A stretch of 64,000 bases of DNA from Corynebacterium tuberculostearicum (GCF_016894265.1 NZ_CP069791.1:1426001-1490000), one strand, 5' to 3'; shown: positions 28,349-38,265, numbered from the stretch's first letter. Program-made: numbers and translations. The notes: generated from the sequence alone by a model not told the origin.

Positions 28349-31300
28349 ATGTCTGTCAAAAATGCCTCTTCGCGCGGAACGCGCCGAAAGTCGAATCGTT
28401 CACGGCCGTCGGGCCGCAGCCGGTCCGGTGCTGGCATGCCGGAAAGCCTGGCTATGACGTCTTCGCATCGGCGCGCGGCGGCGACCTCGCAGGAACGTAC
28501 GGGCAGTGCGTTTCGGGCCGTCGGCAAGGGCTTGGGCGTTGCCTTTGGTGCCACGGCCCGCGGCATGGGAAATATGGCGCGGGGCGTAAGCCATGGCGTG
28601 GCCGGGCTCAAGCCCAGCGAAGACTTATATGACACCGAGGAGTACGAGACGACGAGGGAGCCGGAAGAAATTTCTGCACGCGGGGAGAAAAAGAAGAAGA
28701 GCAAGGTTACTCGGGCGCGCGATGTAGCCGCAGAAGAAGAGCTTTCTGCCATGGAAGTAAGCGAGGAAGAATCGCGCGGTATTCAGGTGAAAAATCCTGA
28801 TGCGGTGGCGCTCGTTTTGATCGGCATTGCCATCGTGCTTGCGGCTACCGTCTGGTTTGGCGTTGCCGGCCAAGTAGGCGCCTGGGTGGGCAATATCGTC
28901 CGCTATGTCATTGGTGCAGGCGCCTGGGTGCTGCCGGTTGCGCTAGTGGCCTTGGCCATTGCCTTGATGATGGACATCTCTGGTCCAGCGGGGCACTTTA
29001 AGCCGCGCATTGTGGGCGGTATTAGCATTATCGTCCTTGCCATGCTCAGTTTGATCCACATCTTTGCTGGTACCCCTGAGCTCGGCTTTACCCCGGACAG
29101 CGCCGGTGGTGCCGGCGGTGTAATCGGCTACGCCATTGGCGGCCTTCTGGAGACGGCCTTCACCTCTTTCGTCGCTGTGCCGTTGCTTTTCCTCGTCATT
29201 ATCTACGGCGCCCTATTGGTCACCGGCATTACTATCCGCGAGGCCTATGAGTTGGTGGCTGATGCCATTTCTGCGGCCTTTTCCCGCTTTGGCGGCGCGG
29301 ACGAGGACTATTACGACGAAGAGGGCGATGACCTCTACGGCCACGTCACCGGCGATATTGATGACATCGCAGAAGGCCGTGAGCGCAGCGAGCGCCCAGC
29401 ACGACCTGCAGCCAAGCGCCGTTCCTCTGAGCGTGGTGGAAGCCTGCGCGCTTTCCGACGCCCCACTGAAGACCCCGCCCCGCGTGGTTCTTCTTATCCG
29501 GTGGATTCTCCTGCTGCAGCAGAGGAGGAACATGCCACCCGCACCTTTAGCACACCAACGCGAGGCGGGTTCCAGTCCGTGTCTAACGCGGCTGAGAAGC
29601 CGGTCTCTCGTGACATCGGGGATACCGATGAGATCCCGGTGGTAGACGACGCCGCTGCGTCGTCGCCGGAACAACCGGCTTCCGGGGATCCGGAACCGAC
29701 CCGAGTGCTGGGCACTACTCGTCAACGCCCCACTTCCCCTTCTACCCGCTCGGCTACGGCAGCAGGTGCTGATGCTGGCACTGCCGCCGGTAACGCAATT
29801 GGCTCGGCCGCTGGTGCGGCTGCGGGCGCTGCCGGTGCTGCGGGAGCAGCAAGTGGCGCAGCAAAGACTGCTGCTGCGGGTGCTGCCGGTGCCGCTGGCG
29901 CTGCGGCAGCCGGTGCAGCTGCAGGCGCTGCTGGATCTGCGGTGGAAGGAGGCGCTGATGCAGTATCGTCCGCGCACGAGAAGGCCCGCCAACTCTTCCG
30001 CGAGCGCTCCGGACGCGACGCTACGACCGGCGCACAGGTGGACTCCACCGAGCCTGCGGCCGAGGCCGCAGGGGACCCGGGTACTTCTGCTGTTCCTGCG
30101 CCGGCCGCACAGTTTGGCAACGAGAATTACGCGGTTCCCACCACGGACCTGCTGACCCCGGGCACTCCGGCCAAGGAGCGCACGGAGATTAATGACCGCA
30201 TCATTGAGGCCATCACCGATGTCTTCGAAGAGTTCAAGGTCGATGCCCAGGTAACCGGCTTTAGCCGTGGCCCAACAGTGACCCGTTATGAAATCGAGCT
30301 GGGACCAGGCGTCAAGGTATCGAAGATTACGAACCTGCAGTCCAATCTGGCCTACGCCGTGGCCACGGATAATCTACGTTTGCTCACGCCCATCCCCGGC
30401 AAGTCGGCCGTTGGCATTGAGGTTCCCAACCCAGATCGCGAAATGGTGCACCTGCGCGAGGTGCTTGATGCGCCAAGCATGACCAGCTCACCGGATCCCA
30501 TGCTCATCGGTTTGGGCAAGGACATCGAAGGCGAATACACCTCGTTCTCGGTTCAAAAGATGCCGCACTTGCTTGTCGCCGGCGCTACCGGTTCCGGTAA
30601 GTCCGCTTTCGTCAACTCCATGTTGGTCTCGCTGCTTACCCGAGCCACCCCTGAGCAGGTTCGCCTCATCTTGGTGGACCCGAAGATGGTGGAACTTACC
30701 CCGTACGAGGGCATTCCGCACTTGATCACGCCCATCATTACCCAGCCGAAGAAGGCCGCAGCAGCTCTGCAGTGGCTAGTGGAGGAGATGGAGCAGCGCT
30801 ACATGGATATGAAGGCTGCTCGCGTACGCAAGATCGAGGACTATAACCGCAAGGTTGTCTCCGGCGAATACCAGGCGCCGGCAGGCTCCGAGCGCGAGGT
30901 ACGCCCGTACCCGTACATCGTCTGTGTCGTCGACGAGCTGGCGGACCTGATGATGACCGCGCCAAAGGAGATTGAGGACTCCATCGTCCGCATCACCCAG
31001 AAGGCGCGTGCCGCCGGTATTCACCTCGTCCTTGCAACCCAGCGCCCGTCCGTTGACGTGGTGACCGGTCTGATTAAGACCAACGTGCCTTCACGCTTGG
31101 CCTTTGCGACGTCCTCACTGACGGACTCTCGCGTTATCTTGGACCAGGGCGGCGCGGAAAAGCTCATTGGTATGGGCGATGGCCTCTTCATTCCGCAGGG
31201 CAAGCGTCCCGTGCGTATGCAGGGCGCATTCGTCTCGGATGATGAAGTCATGGCGGTTGTCGATGCCGCCAAGTCGCAGGCCGCGCCGAACTACACCGAG

Positions 31301-31762
31301 GGCGTGACTGAAGAGAAGCAATCCGAGGCCAAGCAGGAAATCGATGAGGAAATTGGCAAGGACATGGACGACCTCCTCGAGGCCGTCGAGCTGGTGGTCA
31401 CCGCCCAGTTGGGCTCGACTTCTATGTTGCAGCGCAAGCTGCGCATCGGGTTTGCCAAGGCCGGCCGCCTCATGGACCTGATGGAATCTCGTGGCGTGGT
31501 CGGACCGTCCGAAGGCTCCAAGGCCCGCGAGGTTCTGGTGAAACCGGAAGAGCTCGATACCATCATCTGGATGATCAAGGGCGCCGACCCTGCCGAAGCC
31601 CCGAAGGAGATTCAGGATGAGATGCAGCAGCAAGAGCAGGAGGAAGCTGCCGCTACTTCCGACGCCGATTCTTCCGCAGGCGCCGATTCCTCCCCGCAGG
31701 GCGATGCCGGCGACACCCGTACCGTCCAGACAACGTATAACCCTTCGGCAGGCGCCTTCTAA
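28349..31762 (+). CDS. ftsK: DNA translocase FtsK
   Basis: 1137 residues. A basic N-terminus is followed by four to five membrane segments (about 145-310), a long linker (about 330-600) with an Ala/Gly-only stretch, and the RecA-like motor with Walker A GATGSGKS (about 745-752) and Walker [15 protein letters not shown]-terminal gamma-type winged helix (about 1010-1080) would read orientation sequences. FtsK pumps the terminus region through the closing septum. A disordered Gln/Ser/Asp-rich tail ends the protein. Confidence 0.95.
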   Translation: MSVKNASSRGTRRKSNRSRPSGRSRSGAGMPESLAMTSSHRRAAATSQERTGSAFRAVGKGLGVAFGATARGMGNMARGVSHGVAGLKPSEDLYDTEEYETTREPEEISARGEKKKKSKVTRARDVAAEEELSAMEVSEEESRGIQVKNPDAVALVLIGIAIVLAATVWFGVAGQVGAWVGNIVRYVIGAGAWVLPVALVALAIALMMDISGPAGHFKPRIVGGISIIVLAMLSLIHIFAGTPELGFTPDSAGGAGGVIGYAIGGLLETAFTSFVAVPLLFLVIIYGALLVTGITIREAYELVADAISAAFSRFGGADEDYYDEEGDDLYGHVTGDIDDIAEGRERSERPARPAAKRRSSERGGSLRAFRRPTEDPAPRGSSYPVDSPAAAEEEHATRTFSTPTRGGFQSVSNAAEKPVSRDIGDTDEIPVVDDAAASSPEQPASGDPEPTRVLGTTRQRPTSPSTRSATAAGADAGTAAGNAIGSAAGAAAGAAGAAGAASGAAKTAAAGAAGAAGAAAAGAAAGAAGSAVEGGADAVSSAHEKARQLFRERSGRDATTGAQVDSTEPAAEAAGDPGTSAVPAPAAQFGNENYAVPTTDLLTPGTPAKERTEINDRIIEAITDVFEEFKVDAQVTGFSRGPTVTRYEIELGPGVKVSKITNLQSNLAYAVATDNLRLLTPIPGKSAVGIEVPNPDREMVHLREVLDAPSMTSSPDPMLIGLGKDIEGEYTSFSVQKMPHLLVAGATGSGKSAFVNSMLVSLLTRATPEQVRLILVDPKMVELTPYEGIPHLITPIITQPKKAAAALQWLVEEMEQRYMDMKAARVRKIEDYNRKVVSGEYQAPAGSEREVRPYPYIVCVVDELADLMMTAPKEIEDSIVRITQKARAAGIHLVLATQRPSVDVVTGLIKTNVPSRLAFATSSLTDSRVILDQGGAEKLIGMGDGLFIPQGKRPVRMQGAFVSDDEVMAVVDAAKSQAAPNYTEGVTEEKQSEAKQEIDEEIGKDMDDLLEAVELVVTAQLGSTSMLQRKLRIGFAKAGRLMDLMESRGVVGPSEGSKAREVLVKPEELDTIIWMIKGADPAEAPKEIQDEMQQQEQEEAAATSDADSSAGADSSPQGDAGDTRTVQTTYNPSAGAF
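29760..29960 (+). repeat. Ala/Gly low-complexity stretch in the FtsK linker
   Basis: About 65 codons encode almost only Ala and Gly in GAAGAAG-type repeats. The DNA is a series of GGTGCTGCC and GCAGCCGGT variants. It is expected to be disordered and to vary in length between strains. Confidence 0.7.
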
Positions 31763-31769
31763 GATCGTG

Positions 31770-31923
31770 TAAAGTTGAACGAGTCTTGGAGGGGAGTACC
31801 CCATCTTTCGGCATCGATCGTCAGCACGGTAGCGTTACGCTCCCGGTCGTGCCGGCCCGGCGGAAATTGGTTCGCCGGGCGGGGGAGACCTCCGGTCATT
31901 TTGTTGTATCTTCGACCGGAGGG
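31770..31923 (+). promoter_or_regulatory. yybP-ykoY type (manganese) riboswitch controlling terC
   Basis: A -10 box TAAAGT (31770-31775) starts a leader of about 150 bases. It holds the two conserved loops of the yybP-ykoY aptamer: GGGGAGTA (31791-31798) and GGGGGAGACC (31881-31890), brought together by GGAGG (31788-31792) pairing with CCTCC (31889-31893). Downstream, CCTCCGGTC (31889-31897) can instead pair with GACCGGAGG (31914-31922), which contains the terC RBS. Thus aptamer formation and RBS sequestration compete: bound metal should free the RBS. TerC is a classic target of this riboswitch class. Confidence 0.82.
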
Positions 31924-31931
31924 ATGTACCA

Positions 31932-33053
31932 ATGCATGTGCCATTGTGGATCTGGGCGATTTCCATCATCGTCATTCTTGGATTCTTTGTTTTTGATTTC
32001 TACTCCCACGTGCGCACCCCGCACGAGCCGACGCTGAAGGAATCCGGGTTCTGGACCCTGTTCTATGTCGGTATCGCTTTACTTTTTGGTGCCGGCGTGT
32101 GGGCCATATGGGATCACGAGCACGGCATCCAATACCTCACGGGTTACGTGACAGAGAAGGCGCTATCCGTAGATAACCTCTTTGTTTTTGCGCTTATCAT
32201 GGGCGCCTTCAAGATCCCGCGGAAGTACCAGCAAAAGGTATTGCTCATCGGTATCGTCATCGCCTTGGCATGCCGCTTGGTATTTATCCTTTTGGGTGCT
32301 GCGGTCATCGCGGCATGGTCCGATATCTTCTACCTGTTCGCGATATTCCTCCTCTACACAGCGATCAAGCTCATCGTCGATGAGATTCGGGACGCCCCCG
32401 AAACCGATCCCAATGACATGGGCATCATCAAGCTGATCCGCAAGGTAGTCCATGTGACCCCGCGCTACCACGGCGATAAGCTCACGCACCGCGTGGAAGA
32501 TTCTTCGGGCAAGCGTAAATTCGCGTTCACCCCGCTATTTATCGCGTTGGTGTCCATTGGTCTTATCGACGTGATGTTTGCCTTTGACTCCATCCCAGCC
32601 ATCTACGGCATTACCTCAGAAGCGTTCTTGGTCTTTACCACCAATGCCTTCTCCCTCATGGGCTTGCGCCAGATGTACTTCCTGCTGGATGGCCTGTTGG
32701 ATCGCTTGGTGTACCTGCCCTATGGTTTGGGCATCATCTTGGGCTTCATCGGTGTGAAGCTCATGTTCCATGCGCTGCATGAGAATAACTTGCCGTTTGT
32801 AAACGGCGGCGAGAACGTGGAGTCCATCCCAGAATTTTCCACCATTACCTCACTTATCGTGATCGTGGGCGTCCTGGTTATTACGGTTATCGCCTCGATT
32901 ATTAAAAACAAGCGCGATGAGAACCAAGGCGGAGTACCGGTATCGCACAATCACTTCGACTGGGACGAGGAAGGCAATAAGATCGTCCGCAACAAGAAGG
33001 GTGAATTCTTGGGCAAGGCCGAAGACCTGCCCAAGGAAGAGCTACCGCACTAG
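31932..33053 (+). CDS. TerC family integral membrane protein (likely Mn efflux)
   Basis: 373 residues with about nine membrane segments. The TerC core is clear: SVDNLFVFALIMGAF and a second acidic block DVMFAFDSIPAIYGIT, both with Asp residues inside the membrane that would bind metal. Members (Alx, YkoY, YceF) export Mn or load it onto exoenzymes. The riboswitch upstream supports a manganese role. The C-terminus has a charged cytoplasmic tail. Its stop codon overlaps the convergent yciI-like stop. Confidence 0.88.
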   Translation: MHVPLWIWAISIIVILGFFVFDFYSHVRTPHEPTLKESGFWTLFYVGIALLFGAGVWAIWDHEHGIQYLTGYVTEKALSVDNLFVFALIMGAFKIPRKYQQKVLLIGIVIALACRLVFILLGAAVIAAWSDIFYLFAIFLLYTAIKLIVDEIRDAPETDPNDMGIIKLIRKVVHVTPRYHGDKLTHRVEDSSGKRKFAFTPLFIALVSIGLIDVMFAFDSIPAIYGITSEAFLVFTTNAFSLMGLRQMYFLLDGLLDRLVYLPYGLGIILGFIGVKLMFHALHENNLPFVNGGENVESIPEFSTITSLIVIVGVLVITVIASIIKNKRDENQGGVPVSHNHFDWDEEGNKIVRNKKGEFLGKAEDLPKEELPH

Positions 33054-33337
33054 AAGCGGGCGTTGACGGGATTCCATTCGCGGAAGCTGCGGCCGGTAAT
33101 GCAGCCGGCCTGGTAGAAGGGGTCTTTGTCCATGAGGGCAATGGCGTCGGCGACCACGGCGTCGTCGGCAAGCCCCACGATGATGAGCGCGCCGCCCTTG
33201 GAATCCGTCAACGGGCCGGTGGCAATGATGGTGCCCTCCTCAAAAAGCTGCGCGGTAAACTCGCGGTGCGCGGGGCGGGCCTTAGCAATCTCAGGATTAT
33301 TGGGGTTGTAGTCGTAGCTAACAGCAAAATACTTCAT
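33050..33337 (-). CDS. YciI-like protein
   Basis: 95 residues from ATG at 33337 (MKYFAVSYDYNPN). The ferredoxin-like fold of the YciI family is supported by the conserved RPAHREF with its His, by GPLTDSKGGALIIV and by the final ITGRSFREWNPV. Function unknown in bacteria of this group. TAAAAT lies 7 bases before the ATG on the minus strand, which argues against the longer frame. Ends by overlapping terC by 4 bases. Confidence 0.85.
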   Translation of the reverse strand: MKYFAVSYDYNPNNPEIAKARPAHREFTAQLFEEGTIIATGPLTDSKGGALIIVGLADDAVVADAIALMDKDPFYQAGCITGRSFREWNPVNARF

Positions 33338-33405
33338 GCTTCGCATTTTAAAATGCAGGGGCATCCAAGCGCAGGTGCTTGGTGCTAACAGGTAGTATGT
33401 ATAAC

Positions 33406-33981
33406 GTGAATCAACCCGGAACACAGTCAGCGCAATCCTCGGATGTGAATCCACAGGTATCCAATTGGAACCTGCCAAATATTCTCACCAGCCTGCGCAT
33501 TCTTTTCATTCCGGTTTTCGCATGGCTAGTTATTGCCGGCCATGAATGGTGGGCTTTTGGCCTATTTGCGGCCCTAATGCTCACAGATAAGCTCGACGGG
33601 GACATCGCACGTGCCCGTGGCCTTATCACCAATTTTGGCAAGATTGCTGATCCCATCGCGGATAAAGCGCTTATGACTACCGCACTGGTATGCCTCAACA
33701 TCATTGGGGTACTGCCAGTGTGGATTACCGTGGTCATTCTCATTCGAGAGTTTGGAATCACCATCTGGCGTATGGTTTTGTTGCGCCGCGGCAAGGTCGT
33801 TCCTGCTTCGAAGGGCGGCAAGCTGAAGACTGTATTGCAATCCCTAGCAGTGGGGCTGTACCTGTGGCCCTTGCCGGAGTGGATGGACGTACCTACCTTC
33901 CTAGTGATGCTTTTGGCCGCAGTGGTGACCGTGGTTACCGGCGTTCAGTACCTCATCGACGGCAAGAAGCAGAATAGCTAG
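33406..33981 (+). CDS. pgsA: CDP-alcohol phosphatidyltransferase, PgsA type
   Basis: 191 residues from GTG at 33406. The family signature D-x2-DG-x2-AR-x8-G-x3-D-x3-D is complete in KLDGDIARARG and FGKIADPIADK. About five membrane segments. It probably makes phosphatidylglycerol phosphate from CDP-diacylglycerol and glycerol 3-phosphate; C. glutamicum has paralogues, so the exact alcohol is inferred. The GTG start is chosen because TAGTAT (33393-33398) ends 7 bases before it. It heads the run pgsA-cinA-clgR. Confidence 0.88.
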   Translation: MNQPGTQSAQSSDVNPQVSNWNLPNILTSLRILFIPVFAWLVIAGHEWWAFGLFAALMLTDKLDGDIARARGLITNFGKIADPIADKALMTTALVCLNIIGVLPVWITVVILIREFGITIWRMVLLRRGKVVPASKGGKLKTVLQSLAVGLYLWPLPEWMDVPTFLVMLLAAVVTVVTGVQYLIDGKKQNS

Positions 33982-33988
33982 GTAGTTC

Positions 33989-34486
33989 ATGAGCTCCATG
34001 GCGGCCCGCCTCGTATCTGAACTCACCGAGCGCGGCGAAACTTTGTCCTTTTGTGAGTCACTTACTGCTGGGTTGGCCAGTGCCACGGTGGCTTCTGTCC
34101 CTGGAGCTTCGGCTGTGTTGCGCGGAGGGCTTGTAACATATGCCACCGAGGTGAAGTCCCACTTTTTGCACCAGCCGGTAGCCGATATCGAAGCGGTCGG
34201 TGTGGTTTCTGGGCAGACCGCCCTTGCAATGGCCCGCGCGGCGGTGGCAGAAACCGGTGCGGACTGGGGGATAGGCCTTACCGGAGTGGCAGGACCAGAC
34301 CTACAAGAAGGCAAGGCGGCCGGCACGGTCTATATCGGAATTTATTCTCCTAGCGGAGTCAGTTTTTCGCAGCAGCTTTCCGGGTTGGGGAAAGAGCGAA
34401 ACGAAGTCAGAGAGGCCACGGTCGAAGCCGCCTTGCGTCTACTGCGCGCAACTTTGGAAGAAAATCCGGCACTGCGGGAACAATAA
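33989..34486 (+). CDS. CinA C-terminal domain protein / nicotinamide-nucleotide amidase
   Basis: 165 residues, only the CinA C-terminal (PncC) domain: [22 protein letters not shown] with the catalytic Ser region, [14 protein letters not shown], and GLTGVAGPD. PncC enzymes deamidate nicotinamide mononucleotide for NAD recycling. It starts 7 bases after pgsA, and clgR follows, an order shared with mycobacteria. Confidence 0.88.
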   Translation: MSSMAARLVSELTERGETLSFCESLTAGLASATVASVPGASAVLRGGLVTYATEVKSHFLHQPVADIEAVGVVSGQTALAMARAAVAETGADWGIGLTGVAGPDLQEGKAAGTVYIGIYSPSGVSFSQQLSGLGKERNEVREATVEAALRLLRATLEENPALREQ

Positions 34487-34512
34487 CGAGACAAGGAGCG
34501 TTGACTATAGTG

Positions 34513-34875
34513 ATGAACACTTCTACTGCAGTCCTCGAACACCCGGTAAACGGCGCTGTTGCACCAGCGGCGCCCGCCACTGCTCGTACCCCTGAGCCGC
34601 TATTGCGTGAGGCTCTTGGGTTGACGCTGCGCGCCTTCCGCGCGGACAAGGGAGTGACCCTGCGCGAATTGGCCGGGGTGGCCCGCGTGTCGCCGGGTTA
34701 CCTTTCGGAGCTTGAACGCGGCCGCAAGGAGGTCTCCTCTGAGCTTCTTGCGTCGGTGTGCCACGCGTTGGATTGCTCGGTCTCTGATGTACTGATTGAA
34801 GCCGCCGGTTACATGACTCTGCCCTCCATGGATGAGGAGCTTGCTCATACGGCACCTGCCGCATCAGAGCTTTAG
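34513..34875 (+). CDS. clgR: Transcriptional activator ClgR
   Basis: 120 residues. An XRE-type helix-turn-helix at about 45-100 ([35 protein letters not shown]) is typical of ClgR, which in actinobacteria activates clpP1P2 and clpC and, in mycobacteria, pspA. The tail is short and polar. The start is ATG at 34513 or GTG at 34510; AAGGAG (34493-34498) fits either, while TTG at 34501 is too close. Genes next to it (pgsA, cinA, pspA) are the expected neighbours. Confidence 0.88.
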   Translation: MNTSTAVLEHPVNGAVAPAAPATARTPEPLLREALGLTLRAFRADKGVTLRELAGVARVSPGYLSELERGRKEVSSELLASVCHALDCSVSDVLIEAAGYMTLPSMDEELAHTAPAASEL

Positions 34876-34895
34876 CCCACAGCGGTCTATGTCAA

Positions 34896-34930
34896 CAGCC
34901 GGCCTACTCTCTTGCGAGGAAGGTCGGCTG
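34896..34930 (+). terminator. Hairpin between clgR and pspA
   Basis: CAGCCGGCCT (34896-34905) pairs with AGGTCGGCTG (34921-34930), one G-U pair. There is no T-run after it, so it may be an attenuator rather than a full terminator. Confidence 0.45.
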
Positions 34931-35001
34931 TGGTGGTTAAGGGGGGCGTCGGCAAGCGCCCGCGACCGCGGGGAGTACAAGCGGCGGAAACAGCGCTTCG
35001 C

Positions 35002-35007
35002 TAGTAT
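35002..35007 (+). promoter_or_regulatory. -10 element of pspA
   Basis: TAGTAT (overlapping TATAAA) lies about 53 bases before the pspA ATG and after the clgR hairpin, consistent with a separate, ClgR-dependent promoter (the dependence is inference from mycobacteria). Confidence 0.45.
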
Positions 35008-35059
35008 AAACAGCAGAACATTACGCACATTTTTTAACCTAGAAAGGTTGAAGCACACC

Positions 35060-35920
35060 ATGGCGAACCCATTTGTTAAGGGCTGGAAGTACCTGATGGC
35101 ACTCTTCGATAATAAGATCGAGGAAAACGCCGATCCGAAGGTGCAGATCGAGCAGGCTATTGAAGATGCTCAGCGCCAGCACCAGGAGCTGTCTCAGCAG
35201 GCGGCCGCCGTGATTGGTAACCAGCGTCAGCTGGAAATGCAGCTTAACCGCCGTTTGGCAGAGGTAGAAAAGCTGCAGGGCAATGCTCGCCAGGCTCTGG
35301 AATTGGCTGATCAGGCCCGTGCTAAGGGCGATGAAAATAAGGCCGTGGAGTACGAGAACGCGGCTGAGGCCTTCGCCGCCCAGCTGGTTACGGCTGAGGA
35401 GTCCGTGGAGGATACCAAGAAGCTGCACGACCAGGCACTGCAGCAGGCAGAAAAGGCCAAGAATGCGGTTCAGCGTAATAACGCCGCGCTGCGCGAAAAG
35501 GTCAATGAGCGCTCCAAGCTGCTTTCCCAGCTGGAGCAGGCAAAGATGCAGGAAAAGGTCTCTGAGTCTTTGAACTCCATGAACGAGCTGACCGCCAATG
35601 GCAATACGCCGTCTCTGGATGCTGTGCGCGATAAGATTGAGCGCCGTTATTCCAAGGCACTCGGCCAGGCTGAGCTTGCTGAGAACTCCGTGGAAAACCG
35701 CATGGCCGAGGTACAACAAGCTGGTATTCAGATGGCCGGTCATTCCCGCTTGGAGCAGATTCGCAGCGAAATGAACTCTTCTAAGTCCGTGGAAGGCAAT
35801 AAGGCTCAGGCTATTGAGGGCAATAAAGCGTCTGGCTCTGCTGCCGACAACGCTGCTCAGCCAGGCAGTGCCAATAACGATGCTGTGCAGGCCCGGCTGC
35901 GTGAGCTGCGTGGGGAGTAA
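35060..35920 (+). CDS. pspA: Phage-shock protein A / IM30 family
   Basis: 286 residues, almost all coiled coil. It begins [29 protein letters not shown], the amphipathic helix that binds stressed membrane, followed by the long helical hairpin (about 30-225) of the PspA/Vipp1/ESCRT-III superfamily. The last 60 residues are polar and disordered. PspA keeps the membrane intact under envelope stress. No pspB or pspC is present; the partner seen is clgR. RBS AGAAAGG upstream. Confidence 0.92.
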   Translation: MANPFVKGWKYLMALFDNKIEENADPKVQIEQAIEDAQRQHQELSQQAAAVIGNQRQLEMQLNRRLAEVEKLQGNARQALELADQARAKGDENKAVEYENAAEAFAAQLVTAEESVEDTKKLHDQALQQAEKAKNAVQRNNAALREKVNERSKLLSQLEQAKMQEKVSESLNSMNELTANGNTPSLDAVRDKIERRYSKALGQAELAENSVENRMAEVQQAGIQMAGHSRLEQIRSEMNSSKSVEGNKAQAIEGNKASGSAADNAAQPGSANNDAVQARLRELRGE

Positions 35921-35937
35921 ACCCCGACTGTCTTTTA

Positions 35938-35994
35938 AATAGTTATCGCCTCCCTCGGCCATCATTTGGTGGTGCGTGGGAGGCGATAACTATT
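35938..35994. terminator. Bidirectional terminator between pspA and bioN
   Basis: A perfect 17-bp inverted repeat, AATAGTTATCGCCTCCC (35938-35954) and its complement at 35978-35994, with T-rich and A-rich flanks. Confidence 0.88.
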
Positions 35995-35998
35995 GCTG

Positions 35999-36619
35999 CT
36001 AGTCGCCGACGCCGCGGGCCTGCAAAGCCTCACCCATGGCGCGCGCTCGCCGGATGGAGCGAATGATAACCGGGGTGCCAAATGCGAGCGGGGACATCCC
36101 GGCACCGCGCGCTTTGCGGGCATCTAGGACTTCATAGACGGTTTTAAACATCAACGGGATGAGACGAATAGTCAGTGACATAGCCAAGCTGATGTTTTCT
36201 ACCGGTATTCCCAGTCGCTTTAGCGGCTGCAGCGATTCTTCCAGCGACTCCATGATTTCATCTACCGTGGAGGTCAGCGTGAGCAAGAAGGCACCCATCA
36301 TTGCGGCGAAGACATTGAGGAACATCACTGCCGCATAGTCGAAGTCCTTGGCCCACCATTGAAAGCCTGCCAAGGGAACCAGGAAAAAGAGTGGCGGCCA
36401 GATCTGACTCCAGGCAATGCGCAGTGGAATCTGGGCGCAAGCATAGAGAAAGACGACGAAAATGACACCGCCTGCTGCCCACGGAATGGACTTGAAAAAG
36501 ATGCTGGTGACCAGGATAAAGACTAAGAGGAATGCGATCTTCCAGCTAGGTTTGATGCGATGAACAAAGCTGGTGCCATCAACATAGACGGAAAGTGGGA
36601 GATTCGTGCGTCGTTGCAT
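35999..36619 (-). CDS. bioN: Biotin ECF transporter transmembrane (T) component BioN
   Basis: 206 residues with about five to six membrane segments. The C-terminal LDARKARG and IRRARAMGEALQARG segments are the paired Ala-Arg-Gly coupling motifs of EcfT proteins that contact the ATPase. Third gene of bioY-bioM-bioN; the spacing of 11 bases to bioM shows one operon. It links ATP hydrolysis to biotin release from BioY. Confidence 0.92.
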   Translation of the reverse strand: MQRRTNLPLSVYVDGTSFVHRIKPSWKIAFLLVFILVTSIFFKSIPWAAGGVIFVVFLYACAQIPLRIAWSQIWPPLFFLVPLAGFQWWAKDFDYAAVMFLNVFAAMMGAFLLTLTSTVDEIMESLEESLQPLKRLGIPVENISLAMSLTIRLIPLMFKTVYEVLDARKARGAGMSPLAFGTPVIIRSIRRARAMGEALQARGVGD

Positions 36620-36630
36620 GACAATTCTCC

Positions 36631-37323
36631 CTACAGCGGCCGCTGGGCCATGAGGTCTTGGTAAAAATCTATGACCTCGGCCGGCCGGCCATCCGCGGCG
36701 ATGCGGTGGTTATCGATGCAAATGACCCGATCAAAATCGCGCAGAAATTCCAGATCGTGCGTGACCACAATCAGTTGCTGTTCCAGTCGCGCGAATTCTC
36801 TTTTGATCCGATCGCGGTTGCGCAGATCCAGCAGGGTAGTGGGCTCATCAGCGATGATGAGAATCGGGTCGATGACCATGACCGCTGCTAGCGCGAGTAG
36901 TTGCTTTTGTCCGCCAGACAGCGTGTGCGGTGAGCGCTCAGCAAATTCGGCGAGTCCGAAGCGCTCGAGGGCAGCATCCACGCGGGCGAGGCGCTCGTGT
37001 TTGGGCAGCTTAAAGCGGCGGAGCGAAAAGGCGACGTCATCGCGCACATTGGGCATGACAATCTGGTTTTCGGCATCCGAAAAGACAAACCCCACCTTTT
37101 CGCGCACCTTTTTGCCCTGCTTGGCGACGTCCATCTGGTCCACCGTCACCGTACCTTCACTAGGCTCGCCCAACCCATTAATGAGCCGGGTCAAGGTGGA
37201 TTTCCCGCCACCATTCTGGCCGATGATGCCAATGCGTTGTTCGGTGAGGGTGAGGTTGATGTCCTCGAGCACCACGGTGTCATCAAAGGCCACCGTGACC
37301 GAGGAAAAGTCGATCGTGGGCAC
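36631..37323 (-). CDS. bioM: Biotin ECF transporter ATPase BioM
   Basis: 230 residues. ABC ATPase with Walker A GQNGGGKST (about 36-44), signature LSGGQKQ (about 135-141) and Walker B LIIADEPT. It begins right at the bioY stop with a 1-base overlap, indicating translational coupling. Energises biotin uptake. Confidence 0.94.
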   Translation of the reverse strand: MPTIDFSSVTVAFDDTVVLEDINLTLTEQRIGIIGQNGGGKSTLTRLINGLGEPSEGTVTVDQMDVAKQGKKVREKVGFVFSDAENQIVMPNVRDDVAFSLRRFKLPKHERLARVDAALERFGLAEFAERSPHTLSGGQKQLLALAAVMVIDPILIIADEPTTLLDLRNRDRIKREFARLEQQLIVVTHDLEFLRDFDRVICIDNHRIAADGRPAEVIDFYQDLMAQRPL

Positions 37324-37886
37324 TAGGCAGCCTTTCGTCCCATCAGATCAGGGAAGGCCGCGTGAACGCCGAGAGCGATGATGACGGCAACTACAAGCTT
37401 TCCGGCATCGACAGGGATGAAGGGCAATTGGGCGGCGAAGGCTGGACCAATGTCCAAGCCGGAGCGGATCATGAGACCAAAGGCGCCGCAGATGTATTGG
37501 ACGGCAAGGCCGACAATTGCGGCAACGGCAAGTACGACGGCCATGCCGCCCTTGTTCTTAGGGGAGCGGTAGGCAATTGCACCTGCCACTGCTGGCGAGA
37601 GAACATAGCCGATGATGTAGCCCGCGGTTGGGCCTGCCAGTGCGCGGAGCGTGGTACCGCCACCTGCCAGAACTGGGAGGGCGAGGCCCAGGAACAAGAA
37701 GAGAAGTCCCACGTATCCGCCGCGCTTGCTGCCCAAAATTAGGCCGGCGAGGATGAGCGCTGCGTTTTGCAACACGATGGGCACGCCGGCCGAACCGATG
37801 GGGATGGACACGAAGGCAAGGACGATGACGAGAGCGGTAAACACGGCAACATAGGCAATGGTGGTTGCCAGAGAGTTCTTTTTCAT
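37323..37886 (-). CDS. bioY: Biotin transporter substrate-binding component BioY
   Basis: 187 residues, six membrane segments. Conserved BioY segments: the N-terminal VFTALVIVLAFVSIPIGSAGVPIVLQN (helix 1 and loop), GGTTLRALAGPTAGYIIGY, and a C-terminal PFIPVDAGK. It binds biotin in the membrane. The ATG at 37886 lies 7 bases after TAACCT, giving a leaderless start; the TTG at 37892 is less likely. A palindromic operator sits upstream. Confidence 0.93.
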   Translation of the reverse strand: MKKNSLATTIAYVAVFTALVIVLAFVSIPIGSAGVPIVLQNAALILAGLILGSKRGGYVGLLFLFLGLALPVLAGGGTTLRALAGPTAGYIIGYVLSPAVAGAIAYRSPKNKGGMAVVLAVAAIVGLAVQYICGAFGLMIRSGLDIGPAFAAQLPFIPVDAGKLVVAVIIALGVHAAFPDLMGRKAA

Positions 37887-37933
37887 GTTCAAGAGGTTAG
37901 CACTGCATGAAAAATGCAGACAATTGAGGGTTT

Positions 37934-37946
37934 TGAACGGTGTTCA
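37934..37946. promoter_or_regulatory. Likely BioQ operator upstream of bioYMN
   Basis: TGAACGGTGTTCA is a perfect TGAAC-N3-GTTCA palindrome. The published C. glutamicum BioQ (TetR-type) motif is TGAAC-N3-GTTAC. It lies about 35-50 bases before the bioY -10 box (37899-37894), so it could block the bioYMN promoter. BioQ itself is not in the window. Confidence 0.68.
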
Positions 37947-38049
37947 TCCGCGGCTGATGATTGTGAGGCGGGGCCATTGCGGCGGGCTCCCAATCGACGC
38001 TTTCTGGGCCGCTGGCGCCCGTGCTTAAGTGCTGAGTAGGATAGCGCGC

Positions 38050-38265
38050 ATGCGATTGACCGAGTATCACCAGCTCATTGTGGACGAATTTGGCGAGTCT
38101 AAGGGAAAGTGGATTAGTTACTCTCATGTCTTGCCCGACCTCGGGGCAACGCCCGATGAGCTTATCGAACGCGGCGTCGATCCGCGTCGCGTCTGGCTGA
38201 GCCTGTGCGATGACTTTGATGTACCGAAGGAGCGCAGGTTGGGAGTCGATTACCCAACTTTATAG
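38050..38265 (+). CDS. DUF3046 family protein
   Basis: 71 residues: MRLTEYHQLIVDEFGESKG, then DPRRVWLSLCDDFDVPKERRLG. This small actinobacterial family is nearly always encoded just upstream of recA; its function is unknown. The ATG at 38050 lies 7 bases after TAGGAT (38037-38042), so it is leaderless. Confidence 0.85.
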   Translation: MRLTEYHQLIVDEFGESKGKWISYSHVLPDLGATPDELIERGVDPRRVWLSLCDDFDVPKERRLGVDYPTL

